40,467 nt of DNA. Origin: Planctomycetota bacterium. GTDB lineage: Bacteria > Planctomycetota > Planctomycetia > Planctomycetales > Planctomycetaceae. The notes below the pieces were generated by a model. It saw only the letters and a list, made by a program, of their open reading frames with translations, had not been told where the DNA came from and searched no databases. Positions 25,194 to 33,653 of the stretch are shown piece by piece. The stretch is taken from the NCBI GenBank assembly GCA_022600195.1, contig JAHZKX010000050.1:1-40467 (forward strand), read 5' to 3'. Within the stretch, counting starts at the first letter, position 1, and the number at the start of each line of letters is the position of its first letter. Made by a program: the position numbers and the translations under genes.

Positions 25194-26336
25194 ATGGCAT
25201 CGAAACGCGATTATTATGAAATTCTCGGTGTATCGCGCGAAGAGACCAGCGTTGAAATCAAGAGGGCATACAAGAAACTGGCGCTGGCAAATCATCCGGA
25301 CCGAAACCCGGGTGACGAAGAAGCGATCAAACGTTTCAAAGAAGCTGCAGAAGCCTTTGAAGTCCTGAATGATGACAATAAGCGCGCTCACTACGACCGA
25401 TATGGGCATGCCGATTTTGGTGCAGGGGCAAGTGGTAGTCAATTCCATGATGTCTCAGATATCTTCAGTGCATTTGGAGATCTTTTTGAAGGCTTCGGGT
25501 TTAAAGGCTCCTCTCAACGGGGCAGAGGCAATCGCCCGCAACAGGGAGAAAGCCTGCGTACGAGTCTCCAGATTGATCTTTTGGATGCTGCTTCTGGCTG
25601 TGAACGGGAAATTAATATATCGCGTAAGGAAACTTGTGAAACCTGTCACGGCTCGGGTGCAAAACCGGGTACAGAACCTGATGACTGCGATTACTGCGGC
25701 GGGGCAGGACAGGTGGTGCAATCTCAAGGATTTTTCCGGGTTCAGACAACATGCCCGCGCTGCCAAGGTGCAGGCAAAGTCATTTCGGATAAATGTACTG
25801 ACTGCCGTGGAGAAGGGCGGGTTACCAACGACGCTGCTTTGGACATCAAAGTACCAGCGGGTATCGACAATGGGATGCAGCTTTGTCTGAGAGGCGAAGG
25901 AAATCCAGGTTTAAACGGAGGGCCACGGGGAGATCTATATGTTGTGATTAGTGTCGATGAGCACCCTTTGTTCCGACGTCAGGAGCAGGAGCTCAGTTGT
26001 CATGTTCCTATCACATACACTCAGGCCGCCCTGGGTGCAGAGATCGAAATCCCGACATTGGAAGGACGACACGAACTAAAAGTTCCATCAGGAACTCAAC
26101 CTGGTGAAATCTTCCGCCTGAAAGGTCTGGGAATGCCAAATCCACACGGTGGTGGTCGCAAAGGGGACCTGCATGTCATCATCCAGATTGATGTACCGAA
26201 GAAAATTTCAGAACGTGAAGAAGAATTACTGCGAGAGTTAGCAGAAGTTGAACATGCAGAAGTTTCTTTACACCGCAGCCCCAATCGAAATTCGTTTCTT
26301 GACAAATTAAAAGAATACTTTACACACTCCGATTAA
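25194..26336 (+). CDS. dnaJ: Chaperone protein DnaJ
   Basis: The Hsp40 co-chaperone that delivers substrates to DnaK and stimulates its ATPase. Full type-I layout in 380 residues: J-domain with HPD at 34-36, Gly/Phe-rich linker (about 75-115), four CxxCxGxG zinc motifs at Cys148/151, Cys165/168, Cys187/190 and Cys201/204, then the C-terminal substrate-binding domains with ALGAEIEIPTLEG and RLKGLGMPN. The ATG is at 25194. grpE follows 87 bp downstream, so the pair probably forms an operon; dnaK is not in the window. Confidence 0.97.
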   Translation: MASKRDYYEILGVSREETSVEIKRAYKKLALANHPDRNPGDEEAIKRFKEAAEAFEVLNDDNKRAHYDRYGHADFGAGASGSQFHDVSDIFSAFGDLFEGFGFKGSSQRGRGNRPQQGESLRTSLQIDLLDAASGCEREINISRKETCETCHGSGAKPGTEPDDCDYCGGAGQVVQSQGFFRVQTTCPRCQGAGKVISDKCTDCRGEGRVTNDAALDIKVPAGIDNGMQLCLRGEGNPGLNGGPRGDLYVVISVDEHPLFRRQEQELSCHVPITYTQAALGAEIEIPTLEGRHELKVPSGTQPGEIFRLKGLGMPNPHGGGRKGDLHVIIQIDVPKKISEREEELLRELAEVEHAEVSLHRSPNRNSFLDKLKEYFTHSD

Positions 26337-26423
26337 CAATGATCAAAGTGTGTTTGTAATAAATGATCCCTTTTGTTTCTCTCATATACAAACTGTTTAA
26401 AAGAAGTGCGACAGGTTGGAAGA

Positions 26424-26981
26424 ATGGCAGACATGGAACAGCCCGAAGAAATTCAAAACCAAGCGGAAAACGATCCGGTTAAAGAAAATGAAGTAACTGA
26501 TGAGTCACCTTCCATGGAAGAACAACTACAGACAGCGATTTCTGAACGTGATGAAGCCCAGGATCGTTTTCTTCGATCACAGGCGGAATTAGATAATACT
26601 CGTAAACGCTATCACAGAGAGCTGGAACAATTGCAGCTCTACGCCGCCGCTCCCTTCATTCAAGATTTGTTACCAGCTTTGGACAATCTGAAACGAGCCA
26701 GCGACGCCGCAGAAAATGCGGAGCAGGTTAATGATCTCAAACAAGGTGTGGAAATGGTGGCGAAACAAATCCTGGATGTATTCCAGAAGCATAATGTCAA
26801 GTCGATTGATGCTTTGGGAAAACCATTTGACCCTAATTTACATGAAGCGCTCCAGCAGTTACCTTCAGATGAACATCCTGCCATGACTATCACACATGAA
26901 CTCGAACAGGGCTTTATTCTCAATGACAGAGTCGTTCGCCCCACGAAAGTGATTGTTTCTTCCGGCCCTGCAGAGAGTTGA
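26424..26981 (+). CDS. grpE: Nucleotide exchange factor GrpE
   Basis: It releases ADP from DnaK. From the ATG at 26424 (GGTTGGAAG just upstream) it has 185 residues; a longer frame with a TTG at 26373 overlaps sequence without a ribosome site. The acidic, disordered start is followed by a coiled-coil (EEQLQTAISERDEAQDRFLRSQAELDNTRKR), the helix DLLPALDNLKRA and the C-terminal beta-wing with GKPFDPNLHEAL and VVRPTKVIVS. All are standard. It follows dnaJ and precedes the FmdB-type gene with a 37-bp gap. Confidence 0.96.
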   Translation: MADMEQPEEIQNQAENDPVKENEVTDESPSMEEQLQTAISERDEAQDRFLRSQAELDNTRKRYHRELEQLQLYAAAPFIQDLLPALDNLKRASDAAENAEQVNDLKQGVEMVAKQILDVFQKHNVKSIDALGKPFDPNLHEALQQLPSDEHPAMTITHELEQGFILNDRVVRPTKVIVSSGPAES

Positions 26982-27018
26982 TTAGTTTCTCATTGTCTTT
27001 TTTGTGAGAAGATGAACG

Positions 27019-27312
27019 ATGCCAACATACGATTATGAATGTTCCCAGTGCGATAATAAATGGGAAGAGTTTCAATCCATTAAAGCCAAACCGCTTAGAA
27101 AATGCCCTGCTTGCGGCAAACTCAAAGCCAAACGAGTGATCGGCGCCGGTGCCGGAATCATCTTTAAAGGGTCTGGATTTTACCAAACCGATTACCGTAG
27201 CAGCTCTTATAAAAAAGCGGCGGAGGCAGACAGTAAAGCACAATCGGAAAGTTCAAAGCCCAAAAGTGACAACACAGACTCATCTAAAAAGAGTTCCTCG
27301 TCTGATTCCTGA
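27019..27312 (+). CDS. FmdB-family zinc ribbon protein
   Basis: A 97-residue protein starting MPTYDYEC, the hallmark of the FmdB/CxxC zinc-ribbon regulatory family. One zinc site is formed by Cys8, Cys11, Cys29 and Cys32, then VIGAGAGIIFKGSGFYQTDY, a conserved family segment. The last 35 residues are a disordered Ser/Lys/Asp-rich tail. The molecular role of this family is poorly defined; it is often placed near chaperone or translation genes, as here behind grpE. Probably cotranscribed with grpE. Confidence 0.9.
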   Translation: MPTYDYECSQCDNKWEEFQSIKAKPLRKCPACGKLKAKRVIGAGAGIIFKGSGFYQTDYRSSSYKKAAEADSKAQSESSKPKSDNTDSSKKSSSSDS

Positions 27313-27391
27313 TTACCTTTGAAATTCTGCCTGAATTGATCTATAAAAGCATCAGACTTTTCAAATGCTCCTCTTTTCGTCTGAGAGTTCG

Positions 27392-27598
27392 ATGATTCAG
27401 CCTCAAACATGCCCTATTTGTCGAAAGGTCGTCACAGCAAAAGCAAATGACGCCCAGTCTGCGTTTCCGTTTTGCAGCAAAAAATGTCGCGATGTGGATT
27501 TTTTCCGCTGGTCTGAAGGACGTTATGCAATCATTGAGGAACTGGACCCACACATGATCGAGTTGCAACGTCTGGAGCAAGAGGGTGAAGACGAGTAA
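27392..27598 (+). CDS. yacG: DNA gyrase inhibitor YacG / zinc-binding protein
   Basis: A 68-residue zinc-finger protein. CPIC at 7-10 and CSKKC at 28-32 give the four-cysteine site, followed by the family hallmark RDVDFFRWSEGRYAI. E. coli YacG binds GyrB and inhibits gyrase. I chose the ATG at 27392, which gives a usual N-terminus and has GAGAG upstream; the in-frame ATG at 27365 adds nine residues with no ribosome site. The next gene overlaps its 3' end by 14 bp, pointing to translational coupling. Confidence 0.88.
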   Translation: MIQPQTCPICRKVVTAKANDAQSAFPFCSKKCRDVDFFRWSEGRYAIIEELDPHMIELQRLEQEGEDE

Positions 27599-28679
27599 CG
27601 TGACTTCACCAAATAACACTCCTACTCTCTCCTCAACTGAAAACTCGGAAAGCCCGCACCACCCTGGTCTCTCTCCTGCAGCACGGGGGACCATTTTTGG
27701 GTTGATCTCAGCTTTGGCCTATACAGCCGCCAATATTGCACTGCGTGAGGCTGCCACCGATAACAACGTGGATTGGGCCATTTGGATTTCTGCATTGAAA
27801 TCGATACCGGCAACCGTCGTTGGTTGGGTTCTGGTAGCCTATCGCGGTTCAAAAGGCCTGCCATCTTTACCTCCCCGGCGGTTGATCATGCCGTTTATCC
27901 TCACCGGGCTGGTAATGCAGTTTGGTGGTAATGTCATGTTTCAATGGTCGCTTAGCCTGGGTGGTCTGGCATTAAGCGTGCCGCTCTGCTTCGCAACGCT
28001 TCTGACGACAGGTGCCTTACTGGGACGAATTTTTCTGAGTGAAGCGATTACGTCACGCATGTTTGCTTCCATGGTCGTTTTAACAGCTGCGATCGTATTA
28101 TTAAGTCTGGGAGCCCACCAGGCAGAAGAATCGGTTTACGAGCATATGGAGCACCATACCAACTCGATGGCGACTGTCGCTCTCACCATCTTCGTGGCCT
28201 GTTTTGCCGGCTGTGCATACGGTGTCGGCGGCGCAGTGATCCGCGGTTCTGTCCGCGAGAAACTTTCGATTTCAGCCACTTTAGTTTTGATCAGCACGAC
28301 AGGTTTAGTATGCCTCACAGGCACAGCCTTCTATCGACTTGGTTTTTCAATTTTATGGGAAACGACCGCCTGGCAGTATCTGGTCATGTTGGTGGCAGGT
28401 CTCATGAATGCCGTCGCATTTTTCTCTATCGGTGCTGCAATGAAGTATCTGACTGTCACACGTGTGAATTTATTGAATGCTTCCCAAACTGCGATGGCCG
28501 CCTTTGCCGGTGTGCTCTGTTTTGGTGAAGAGTTAACGGTCTGGTTATTAAGTGGTACGGCACTCACCATTGGCGGTCTCTTTCTCATGGAAAAAAAGAG
28601 ACCGACCATTCCGAATAGTACAACAATTGAAACATCCACACCGGACGTGAATCAACAAGAGGTCAAATCAAATGGATAA
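27585..28679 (+). CDS. EamA-family (DMT) membrane transporter
   Basis: A 364-residue inner-membrane protein with about ten helices in two EamA halves (GTIFGLISALAYTAANIALREA at the start; LMNAVAFFSIGAAMKYLTVTRVNLLNASQTAMAAFAGVLCFGEELT as the signature of the second half). Members of the drug/metabolite transporter superfamily export metabolites or amino acids; the substrate is unknown. A hydrophilic loop with HQAEESVYEHMEHHTN between the halves is distinctive. The likely start is a GTG at 27585, overlapping yacG by 14 bp; a GTG at 27600 is possible. It overlaps the following carbonic anhydrase-like gene by 8 bp. Confidence 0.88.
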   Translation: MKTSNVTSPNNTPTLSSTENSESPHHPGLSPAARGTIFGLISALAYTAANIALREAATDNNVDWAIWISALKSIPATVVGWVLVAYRGSKGLPSLPPRRLIMPFILTGLVMQFGGNVMFQWSLSLGGLALSVPLCFATLLTTGALLGRIFLSEAITSRMFASMVVLTAAIVLLSLGAHQAEESVYEHMEHHTNSMATVALTIFVACFAGCAYGVGGAVIRGSVREKLSISATLVLISTTGLVCLTGTAFYRLGFSILWETTAWQYLVMLVAGLMNAVAFFSIGAAMKYLTVTRVNLLNASQTAMAAFAGVLCFGEELTVWLLSGTALTIGGLFLMEKKRPTIPNSTTIETSTPDVNQQEVKSNG

Positions 28680-29313
28680 AGAACATTCTTCACCGGACTG
28701 GCCCCTCATTACATCTTCCGTACCAGCCGCCCCGGAATTACCTTACCCGGATATAGACTGCGACTGGGAGGCCCTGCATTGTCAGCCTATCATCGATCCC
28801 ACCGCCTGGGTCACATCAGATGCCATCGTTACAGGCAGAGTGCGGCTTAAAGCCCACAGTTCCGTCTGGCATCAGTGCGTATTGCGAGGTGATTTAGAAT
28901 ACATTGAGGTCGGTGAAGAGACCAACGTGCAGGATGGATCCATTCTACATACAGATTACGAACATCCCTGCATTCTTGGAAATCGAGTGACCCTGGGACA
29001 TTCTGCAATTGTACATGGTTCGATCGTGGAAGATGACGCCATGATCGCCATCGGTGCCACCGTTCTCAGTCGTTGCGTGATCGGCAAAGGCGCTTTGATA
29101 GCTGCGGGTGCTCTGGTCCGAGAAGGAATTCATGTCCCCCCCAATACACTATGGGCAGGCTGTCCTGCGCGGCAGATCAAGGTACTCACCGATCAACAGC
29201 AAGAACGATTAAAGGCAAACTGGCAGCATTACGTTAATCTGGGAGCCGCCAGTTTACAACGATTTGGACGTTTGCATATTGATGCGCTCTCACAGAACTT
29301 GTCGACTGAATAG
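28672..29313 (+). CDS. Gamma-class carbonic anhydrase family protein
   Basis: A 213-residue left-handed beta-helix protein of the gamma carbonic anhydrase/YrdA family, a trimer with zinc between subunits. The putative zinc ligands are His93 (ILHTD), His110 and His115 (LGHSAIVHG), with the family spacing. Hexapeptide repeats are clear through GNRVTLGHSAIVHGSIVEDDAMIAIGATVL. An N-terminal extension of about 40 residues precedes the helix. Reaction inferred: CO2 hydration, though many relatives lack measurable activity. Its ATG lies inside the end of the EamA gene, suggesting coupled translation with that transporter. Confidence 0.88.
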   Translation: MDKEHSSPDWPLITSSVPAAPELPYPDIDCDWEALHCQPIIDPTAWVTSDAIVTGRVRLKAHSSVWHQCVLRGDLEYIEVGEETNVQDGSILHTDYEHPCILGNRVTLGHSAIVHGSIVEDDAMIAIGATVLSRCVIGKGALIAAGALVREGIHVPPNTLWAGCPARQIKVLTDQQQERLKANWQHYVNLGAASLQRFGRLHIDALSQNLSTE

Positions 29314-29454
29314 TCATTGGACCTGACCACTGGTTCAGAATTCGTTCCAAAAACCTGCTTTCCGATCCCTTTTTTGCCTCGAAAATGGTCTCTCGACTAT
29401 GGTATCCTAAGGGTTCGATTTTTCAATGAAACTAATTAACTTCAGGATCATTTC

Positions 29455-30786
29455 ATGAATACCAAACCATCGCAGACTTCTCCTTCAACAACACGTCGTG
29501 AATTCATCAAAACGGGATCGGTGGCAGTGGCTGCTGCCTCTACTTTTTCTGGTACCGCTTTTGCGAGTACGCCCCCGTCGGCTGCACTGCAATCCAGTCT
29601 GTTTGCAGGTGGAACAGATACGCTTCGTGTTGGCCTGGTTGGTTGTGGTGGGCGAGGAACTGGAGCTGCTGCGCAAGCCCTGGCTGCTGACCCCAATGCC
29701 AAGCTGGTAGCGATGGGTGATACATTTTACGATCATCTCGAATCGAGCTACAAAAACTTGAAAAAGAACCCTGTTGCCGAACAGGTGCAAGTTGATGCCG
29801 ACCATAAATTCATTGGCTTTGATGCCTATCAGAAGGTCATCGACTCTGTAGATGTCGTCCTCTTGACCACACCTCCTCACTTTCGTCCGATGCAACTGCG
29901 GGCCGCCATCGAAGCAGGCAAGCATGTATTCGCTGAAAAACCAGTAGCCGTTGATGCTCCAGGTGTTCGTTCCATTCTGGAAACCTGTAAACTGGCCAAA
30001 GAAAAAAATCTCTCCATCGTTTCAGGACTCTGCTGGCGTTACCATCAGGGAATGCGGGAAACATTTAAACAGATTCACGACGGCTCAGTCGGCGATGTGA
30101 TGGCCATTCAGTGTAGCTATAACACTCGTGGTTTATGGATGTTCAAGCGGGAACCAGAATGGAGTGATATGGAATGGCAAATGAGAAACTGGCTCTATTT
30201 CACCTGGCTTTCAGGTGACTTTAATACCGAACAGCATGTTCACAGCCTGGATAAAATGGCCTGGACGATGAAAGATGAAACCCCCATTTCCTGCAGTGGA
30301 ACCGGTGGTCGACAAACTCGAATCAGCAAGGATTATGGCCACACTTTTGATCACTTTGCCGTTGTTTACGAATATGCAAATGGTGTGAAAGGCTTCAGTC
30401 GCTGTCGTCAGCAGGATGGTTGTGCCGTCGACGTTTCTGATCACGTCTTTGGAACTAAAGGGCGCGTCGATGTGTTTAAGCATCGTATCTATGACACTAA
30501 AGGGAAAAAAACCTGGGAGCATCGTCCGAAAAGCAAAAACATGTATCAGGTCGAACATGATGAATTCTTCAAAAGCATCCGTTCTGGAAATGCACTTAAT
30601 AATGGTGACTACATGACGAAGAGCACCATGCTCGCCATTATGGGGCGAATGGCCGCCTATACGGGTAAATCTATCACCTGGGAAATGGCCATGAATTCCA
30701 CAGAAGATTTATCGCCGGCAAGCTATGAGTGGGGCCCCTTACCGGTTCCCCCTGTTGCCATGCCCGGTATCACTGCTTTCAAATAA
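29455..30786 (+). CDS. Tat-exported Gfo/Idh/MocA family oxidoreductase
   Basis: A 443-residue NAD(P)-dependent oxidoreductase. A twin-arginine signal is evident (TRREFIKTGSVAVAAAS, Arg14-Arg15), so the folded, cofactor-loaded enzyme should be exported. The Rossmann motif GLVGCGGRGTG is at about 60-70 and the catalytic-type EKP at 161-163 in HVFAEKPVAVD. Planctomycetes carry many such exported paralogues; substrates are probably sugars or inositols but cannot be read here. The gene ends with a strong symmetric terminator (30821-30852) and appears monocistronic. Confidence 0.92.
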   Translation: MNTKPSQTSPSTTRREFIKTGSVAVAAASTFSGTAFASTPPSAALQSSLFAGGTDTLRVGLVGCGGRGTGAAAQALAADPNAKLVAMGDTFYDHLESSYKNLKKNPVAEQVQVDADHKFIGFDAYQKVIDSVDVVLLTTPPHFRPMQLRAAIEAGKHVFAEKPVAVDAPGVRSILETCKLAKEKNLSIVSGLCWRYHQGMRETFKQIHDGSVGDVMAIQCSYNTRGLWMFKREPEWSDMEWQMRNWLYFTWLSGDFNTEQHVHSLDKMAWTMKDETPISCSGTGGRQTRISKDYGHTFDHFAVVYEYANGVKGFSRCRQQDGCAVDVSDHVFGTKGRVDVFKHRIYDTKGKKTWEHRPKSKNMYQVEHDEFFKSIRSGNALNNGDYMTKSTMLAIMGRMAAYTGKSITWEMAMNSTEDLSPASYEWGPLPVPPVAMPGITAFK

Positions 30787-30820
30787 TCGAGAACATGACT
30801 TGAGTCTATGAAATTGAACT

Positions 30821-30852
30821 AAAAACGCTCGTAGATCTCTGCGAGCGTTTTT
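30821..30852. terminator. Symmetric intrinsic terminator
   Basis: AAAAACGCTCG (30821-30831) and CGAGCGTTTTT (30842-30852) are perfect inverted copies with a 10-nt loop. A/T tracts on both sides allow function in both directions. It follows the oxidoreductase gene by about 35 bp. Confidence 0.9.
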
Positions 30853-31052
30853 CTATTCAGGCTGATCTTTGATGTGAATAAGATTACATCGAAAAACTTC
30901 CAGATTGTTTATTTTTTCGAAACCTTTTTTAGTACCCCGTGTTTGATTTTACGTACCTTGAAGCAAGTGTCCTGTTTTAGCCTGACAAACATGTAAATCA
31001 CTTATTTGCAAAGACTTACCATATCAAAACCACATTTCCGGAGACATTACTA

Positions 31053-31793
31053 ATGCGAATCACACATCTTCTTTCCGTAGGCACTACTTTGCTCGCCGTC
31101 TGTGCTACCACATTAGTGACTGCTCAGCCCCCTAAACAGGGTGATCAAGGAGACCGACCAGAACGGCGAGAACGTGGTGACCGGGGAGAGAGACCGGAAG
31201 GGAGGGAACGCGGCGACCGTGATGGAGGCCCCCCTCGTGAGGGAAGAGGAGGACCGGGTGGCCGTCCTAGTTTTATGAAAATGTTACCAATCATCGTCGT
31301 ACTAGACGCAAATAAAGATGGAGAGATTTCCAAAGAGGAAATGGAAAATGCAACTGCGGCTCTTCAAAAACTGGACAAAGATAAAAATGGAAAACTAACA
31401 GAGGATGAATTACGTCCTAATTTCGGCAGACGCGGCGGTGATCGTCGTGGCCCGGGTGGACCCGGAAACGTTGGTGGACGTGATGGAGATCGTCGCGGGC
31501 CCGGTGGACCTGGTGGTCCCGGAAACCGTGAAGGATTCAGTTCAGAAAGCTTCATCAAAAAGATCATGGATAACGATAAAAACAAAGATGGCAAATTGAC
31601 TAAAGAAGAGCTTCCGGAACGGATGCAGTCCATGTTTGACCGAATTGATACCAATAAAGATAAGGAAATCGATAAAGCAGAGTTGACCAAGATGGCTGAG
31701 AATTTTAGCTCTCGAAATCGTTCAGGAGGCAGAAATCGTGGTGATCGAGATTCTGGAAAGGATCGCCCCAAACGTCCTGAATTGGAAAATTAA
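31053..31793 (+). CDS. Exported EF-hand calcium-binding protein with Arg/Gly-rich regions
   Basis: A 246-residue exported protein. The signal peptide (about 1-24, cut near VTA-Q) is followed by an Arg/Gly/Asp/Pro-rich disordered region, then EF-hand loops in two pairs: Asp85-Glu96 and Asp108-Glu119, then, after a second RGD/GGP-rich linker, Asp175-Glu186 and Asp199-Glu210. Loops 1-3 have the usual DxNxDG or DxDxNG pattern; loop 4 has Lys instead of Gly at position 6. Calcium binding is predicted; the partner is unknown. It starts 51 bp upstream of the PQQ-like gene and is probably cotranscribed with it. Confidence 0.88.
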   Translation: MRITHLLSVGTTLLAVCATTLVTAQPPKQGDQGDRPERRERGDRGERPEGRERGDRDGGPPREGRGGPGGRPSFMKMLPIIVVLDANKDGEISKEEMENATAALQKLDKDKNGKLTEDELRPNFGRRGGDRRGPGGPGNVGGRDGDRRGPGGPGGPGNREGFSSESFIKKIMDNDKNKDGKLTKEELPERMQSMFDRIDTNKDKEIDKAELTKMAENFSSRNRSGGRNRGDRDSGKDRPKRPELEN

Positions 31794-31844
31794 TCAAAGT
31801 CTGGATTTTGGTTCCTCACCGCATCTGGTTTTAAGGGTCTCCTT

Positions 31845-33200
31845 ATGCAATTCAAAATGACTGTGTTCGTTTTGTTGATGTTGATTGCCTCAAGCGTTCA
31901 GGCAGACTGGATGCGGTTTCGTGGACCAAATGGATCGGGGGTTTCTGATGAAAAACAGGCAATGCCCGTCAAGTGGAGTGATCAGAAAAATCTGAAATGG
32001 AAAGCGGCTCTGCCCGGTCGCGGATCCTCCAGCCCGATCATCGTCGGTGATAAAGTATTTATCACCTGCTGGTCAGGTTATGGAATGAATCGGAGTGATC
32101 CCGGCGATCAAAAAAATCTCAGACGGCATTTAGTTTGCCTTGATCGAAAGTCGGGAAAAATCTTGTGGGATAAATCGGTCAAACCGGTTTTGCCTGAAGA
32201 TACCTATACCGGCATGTTTGCTGAGCATGGTTATGCTTCTCATACACCCACTTCTGATGGCAAGCACGTGTATGTCTACTTTGGAAAGTCGGGAGCCCTC
32301 GCTTATGATTTTGATGGCAACCAGCTTTGGCAAACTATCGTAGGAGATGAGCTTGATCCTCGCAGATGGGGTTCTTCATCGAGTCCCATTTTATATAAGA
32401 ATCTCTTAATCGTCACTGCGACTGCGGAAAGTGAAGCGATCGTTGCTCTGAATAAAGAGACGGGCAAAGAAGTCTGGCGTCAGGAATCAACGGGTTTCAA
32501 CGCAACCTGGGGAACTCCAATTTTAGTTTCCATTAATGACGAGCGAACTGATTTGGTCATCGGCGTTCCTTTTGAAATCTGGAGTCTGAATCCAAACACC
32601 GGTAAATTGCGGTGGTATTGTGAAGCGATGTCTACCGAGACGTATTGTTCCAGTGTGATTGCTCATCATGGTGTGGTTTATGGAATTGAAGGGCGCGGCG
32701 GTGGATCCATCGCCGTACGTGCGAATGGAAAAGGAGACGTTACCAAATCACATGTGCTCTGGTCAGGTCGCGATTCCAACCGGATTGAAACACCTCTTAT
32801 TTACCAGAATCGGATTTACTTCTTCTCCAAGGGCATCGCCAACTGTATCGATGCCAAGACCGGCGAACGCATCTTTCGTGGGCGTCTGGATTCTGAAAAT
32901 GCCGCCGCTTCTGATCAACGCGAGGAGCAAGCGGGAAATCGCGCTGGCGGCCGTCAAGGCAGAGGGGGATTTCGTGGCAGTGACTATTCTTCACCGGTGA
33001 TTGCTGATGGTAAAATATATTTCACCTCCCGATCAGGTGAAACCTACGTAATCAAGGCCAGTGACAAGCTGGAACAACTCTCTGTGAATCGTTTGACCGA
33101 AGACAATGAGGACTTCAGTGCGACTCCCGCAATCAGTGGTGGACAACTCTTTATCCGCTCTGACAGGCACTTGTATTGTATTGCTGAACAGGACAATTGA
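31845..33200 (+). CDS. Exported PQQ-like beta-propeller protein
   Basis: A 451-residue secreted protein with a signal peptide (about 1-20, ending VQA-D). The mature part begins DWMRFRGPNGSGVS, the standard planctomycete opening, and continues with quinoprotein-type propeller repeats (LVCLDRKSGKILWDKSV, IVALNKETGKEVWRQES, IWSLNPNTGKLRWYCE, NCIDAKTGERIFRGRL), similar to BamB and quinoprotein dehydrogenases. No PQQ-ligand set is obvious, so enzymatic activity is doubtful. A low-complexity Gly/Arg-rich insert is at residues about 360-375. It follows the EF-hand gene and converges on yjbQ with a 9-bp gap. Confidence 0.9.
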   Translation: MQFKMTVFVLLMLIASSVQADWMRFRGPNGSGVSDEKQAMPVKWSDQKNLKWKAALPGRGSSSPIIVGDKVFITCWSGYGMNRSDPGDQKNLRRHLVCLDRKSGKILWDKSVKPVLPEDTYTGMFAEHGYASHTPTSDGKHVYVYFGKSGALAYDFDGNQLWQTIVGDELDPRRWGSSSSPILYKNLLIVTATAESEAIVALNKETGKEVWRQESTGFNATWGTPILVSINDERTDLVIGVPFEIWSLNPNTGKLRWYCEAMSTETYCSSVIAHHGVVYGIEGRGGGSIAVRANGKGDVTKSHVLWSGRDSNRIETPLIYQNRIYFFSKGIANCIDAKTGERIFRGRLDSENAAASDQREEQAGNRAGGRQGRGGFRGSDYSSPVIADGKIYFTSRSGETYVIKASDKLEQLSVNRLTEDNEDFSATPAISGGQLFIRSDRHLYCIAEQDN

Positions 33201-33209
33201 ACCTGATTT

Positions 33210-33638
33210 TTACTGTGAAGACTCGCCTTGAATCGTCACCACCAGCCTGCGCCCGCCTGCCCGATTGCGATGCTCACAGAGATAAATGCCCTGCCAGATT
33301 CCCAGGCAGAGTCGACCACCGCTGATGGGAATGGAAAGCGAATTACCAATCATCGAGGCTTTCACATGTGCAGGCATGTCATCAGGGCCTTCGCAGGTAT
33401 GCACATAGGGTAGCGATTCGGGGGCAATTGTGTTGAAAGCCATCTCGAGATCAACGGGAACATCGGGATCCGCGTTTTCATTGATCGACAAAGAAGCCGA
33501 CGTATGCATGATAAACACATGCATGATTCCCACTTCAATCTGCGAGAGCTCTGGCAATTCGCTGATCACTTCTCGCGTCACGAGATGAAAACCTCGATTG
33601 AAAGCCGGTAATCGGATTTGTTTTTGTATCCATGCCAT
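33210..33638 (-). CDS. YjbQ/UPF0047 family protein
   Basis: A 142-residue single-domain protein of the YjbQ (secondary thiamine-phosphate synthase-like, UPF0047) family. Conserved motifs are HVFIMHTSASLSINENADPDVPVDLE, HTCEGPDDMPAHVKASMIGNSLSIPISGGRLCLGIWQGIYLCEHRNR. The histidines in IMHTSAS, PAHVK and CEHR are the expected metal-binding set. E. coli YjbQ has weak thiamine phosphate synthase activity; the real role is unclear. It follows aroC by 15 bp on the minus strand and is probably cotranscribed. Confidence 0.88.
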   Translation of the reverse strand: MAWIQKQIRLPAFNRGFHLVTREVISELPELSQIEVGIMHVFIMHTSASLSINENADPDVPVDLEMAFNTIAPESLPYVHTCEGPDDMPAHVKASMIGNSLSIPISGGRLCLGIWQGIYLCEHRNRAGGRRLVVTIQGESSQ

Positions 33639-33653
33639 ATCAGGTCACTCTCT

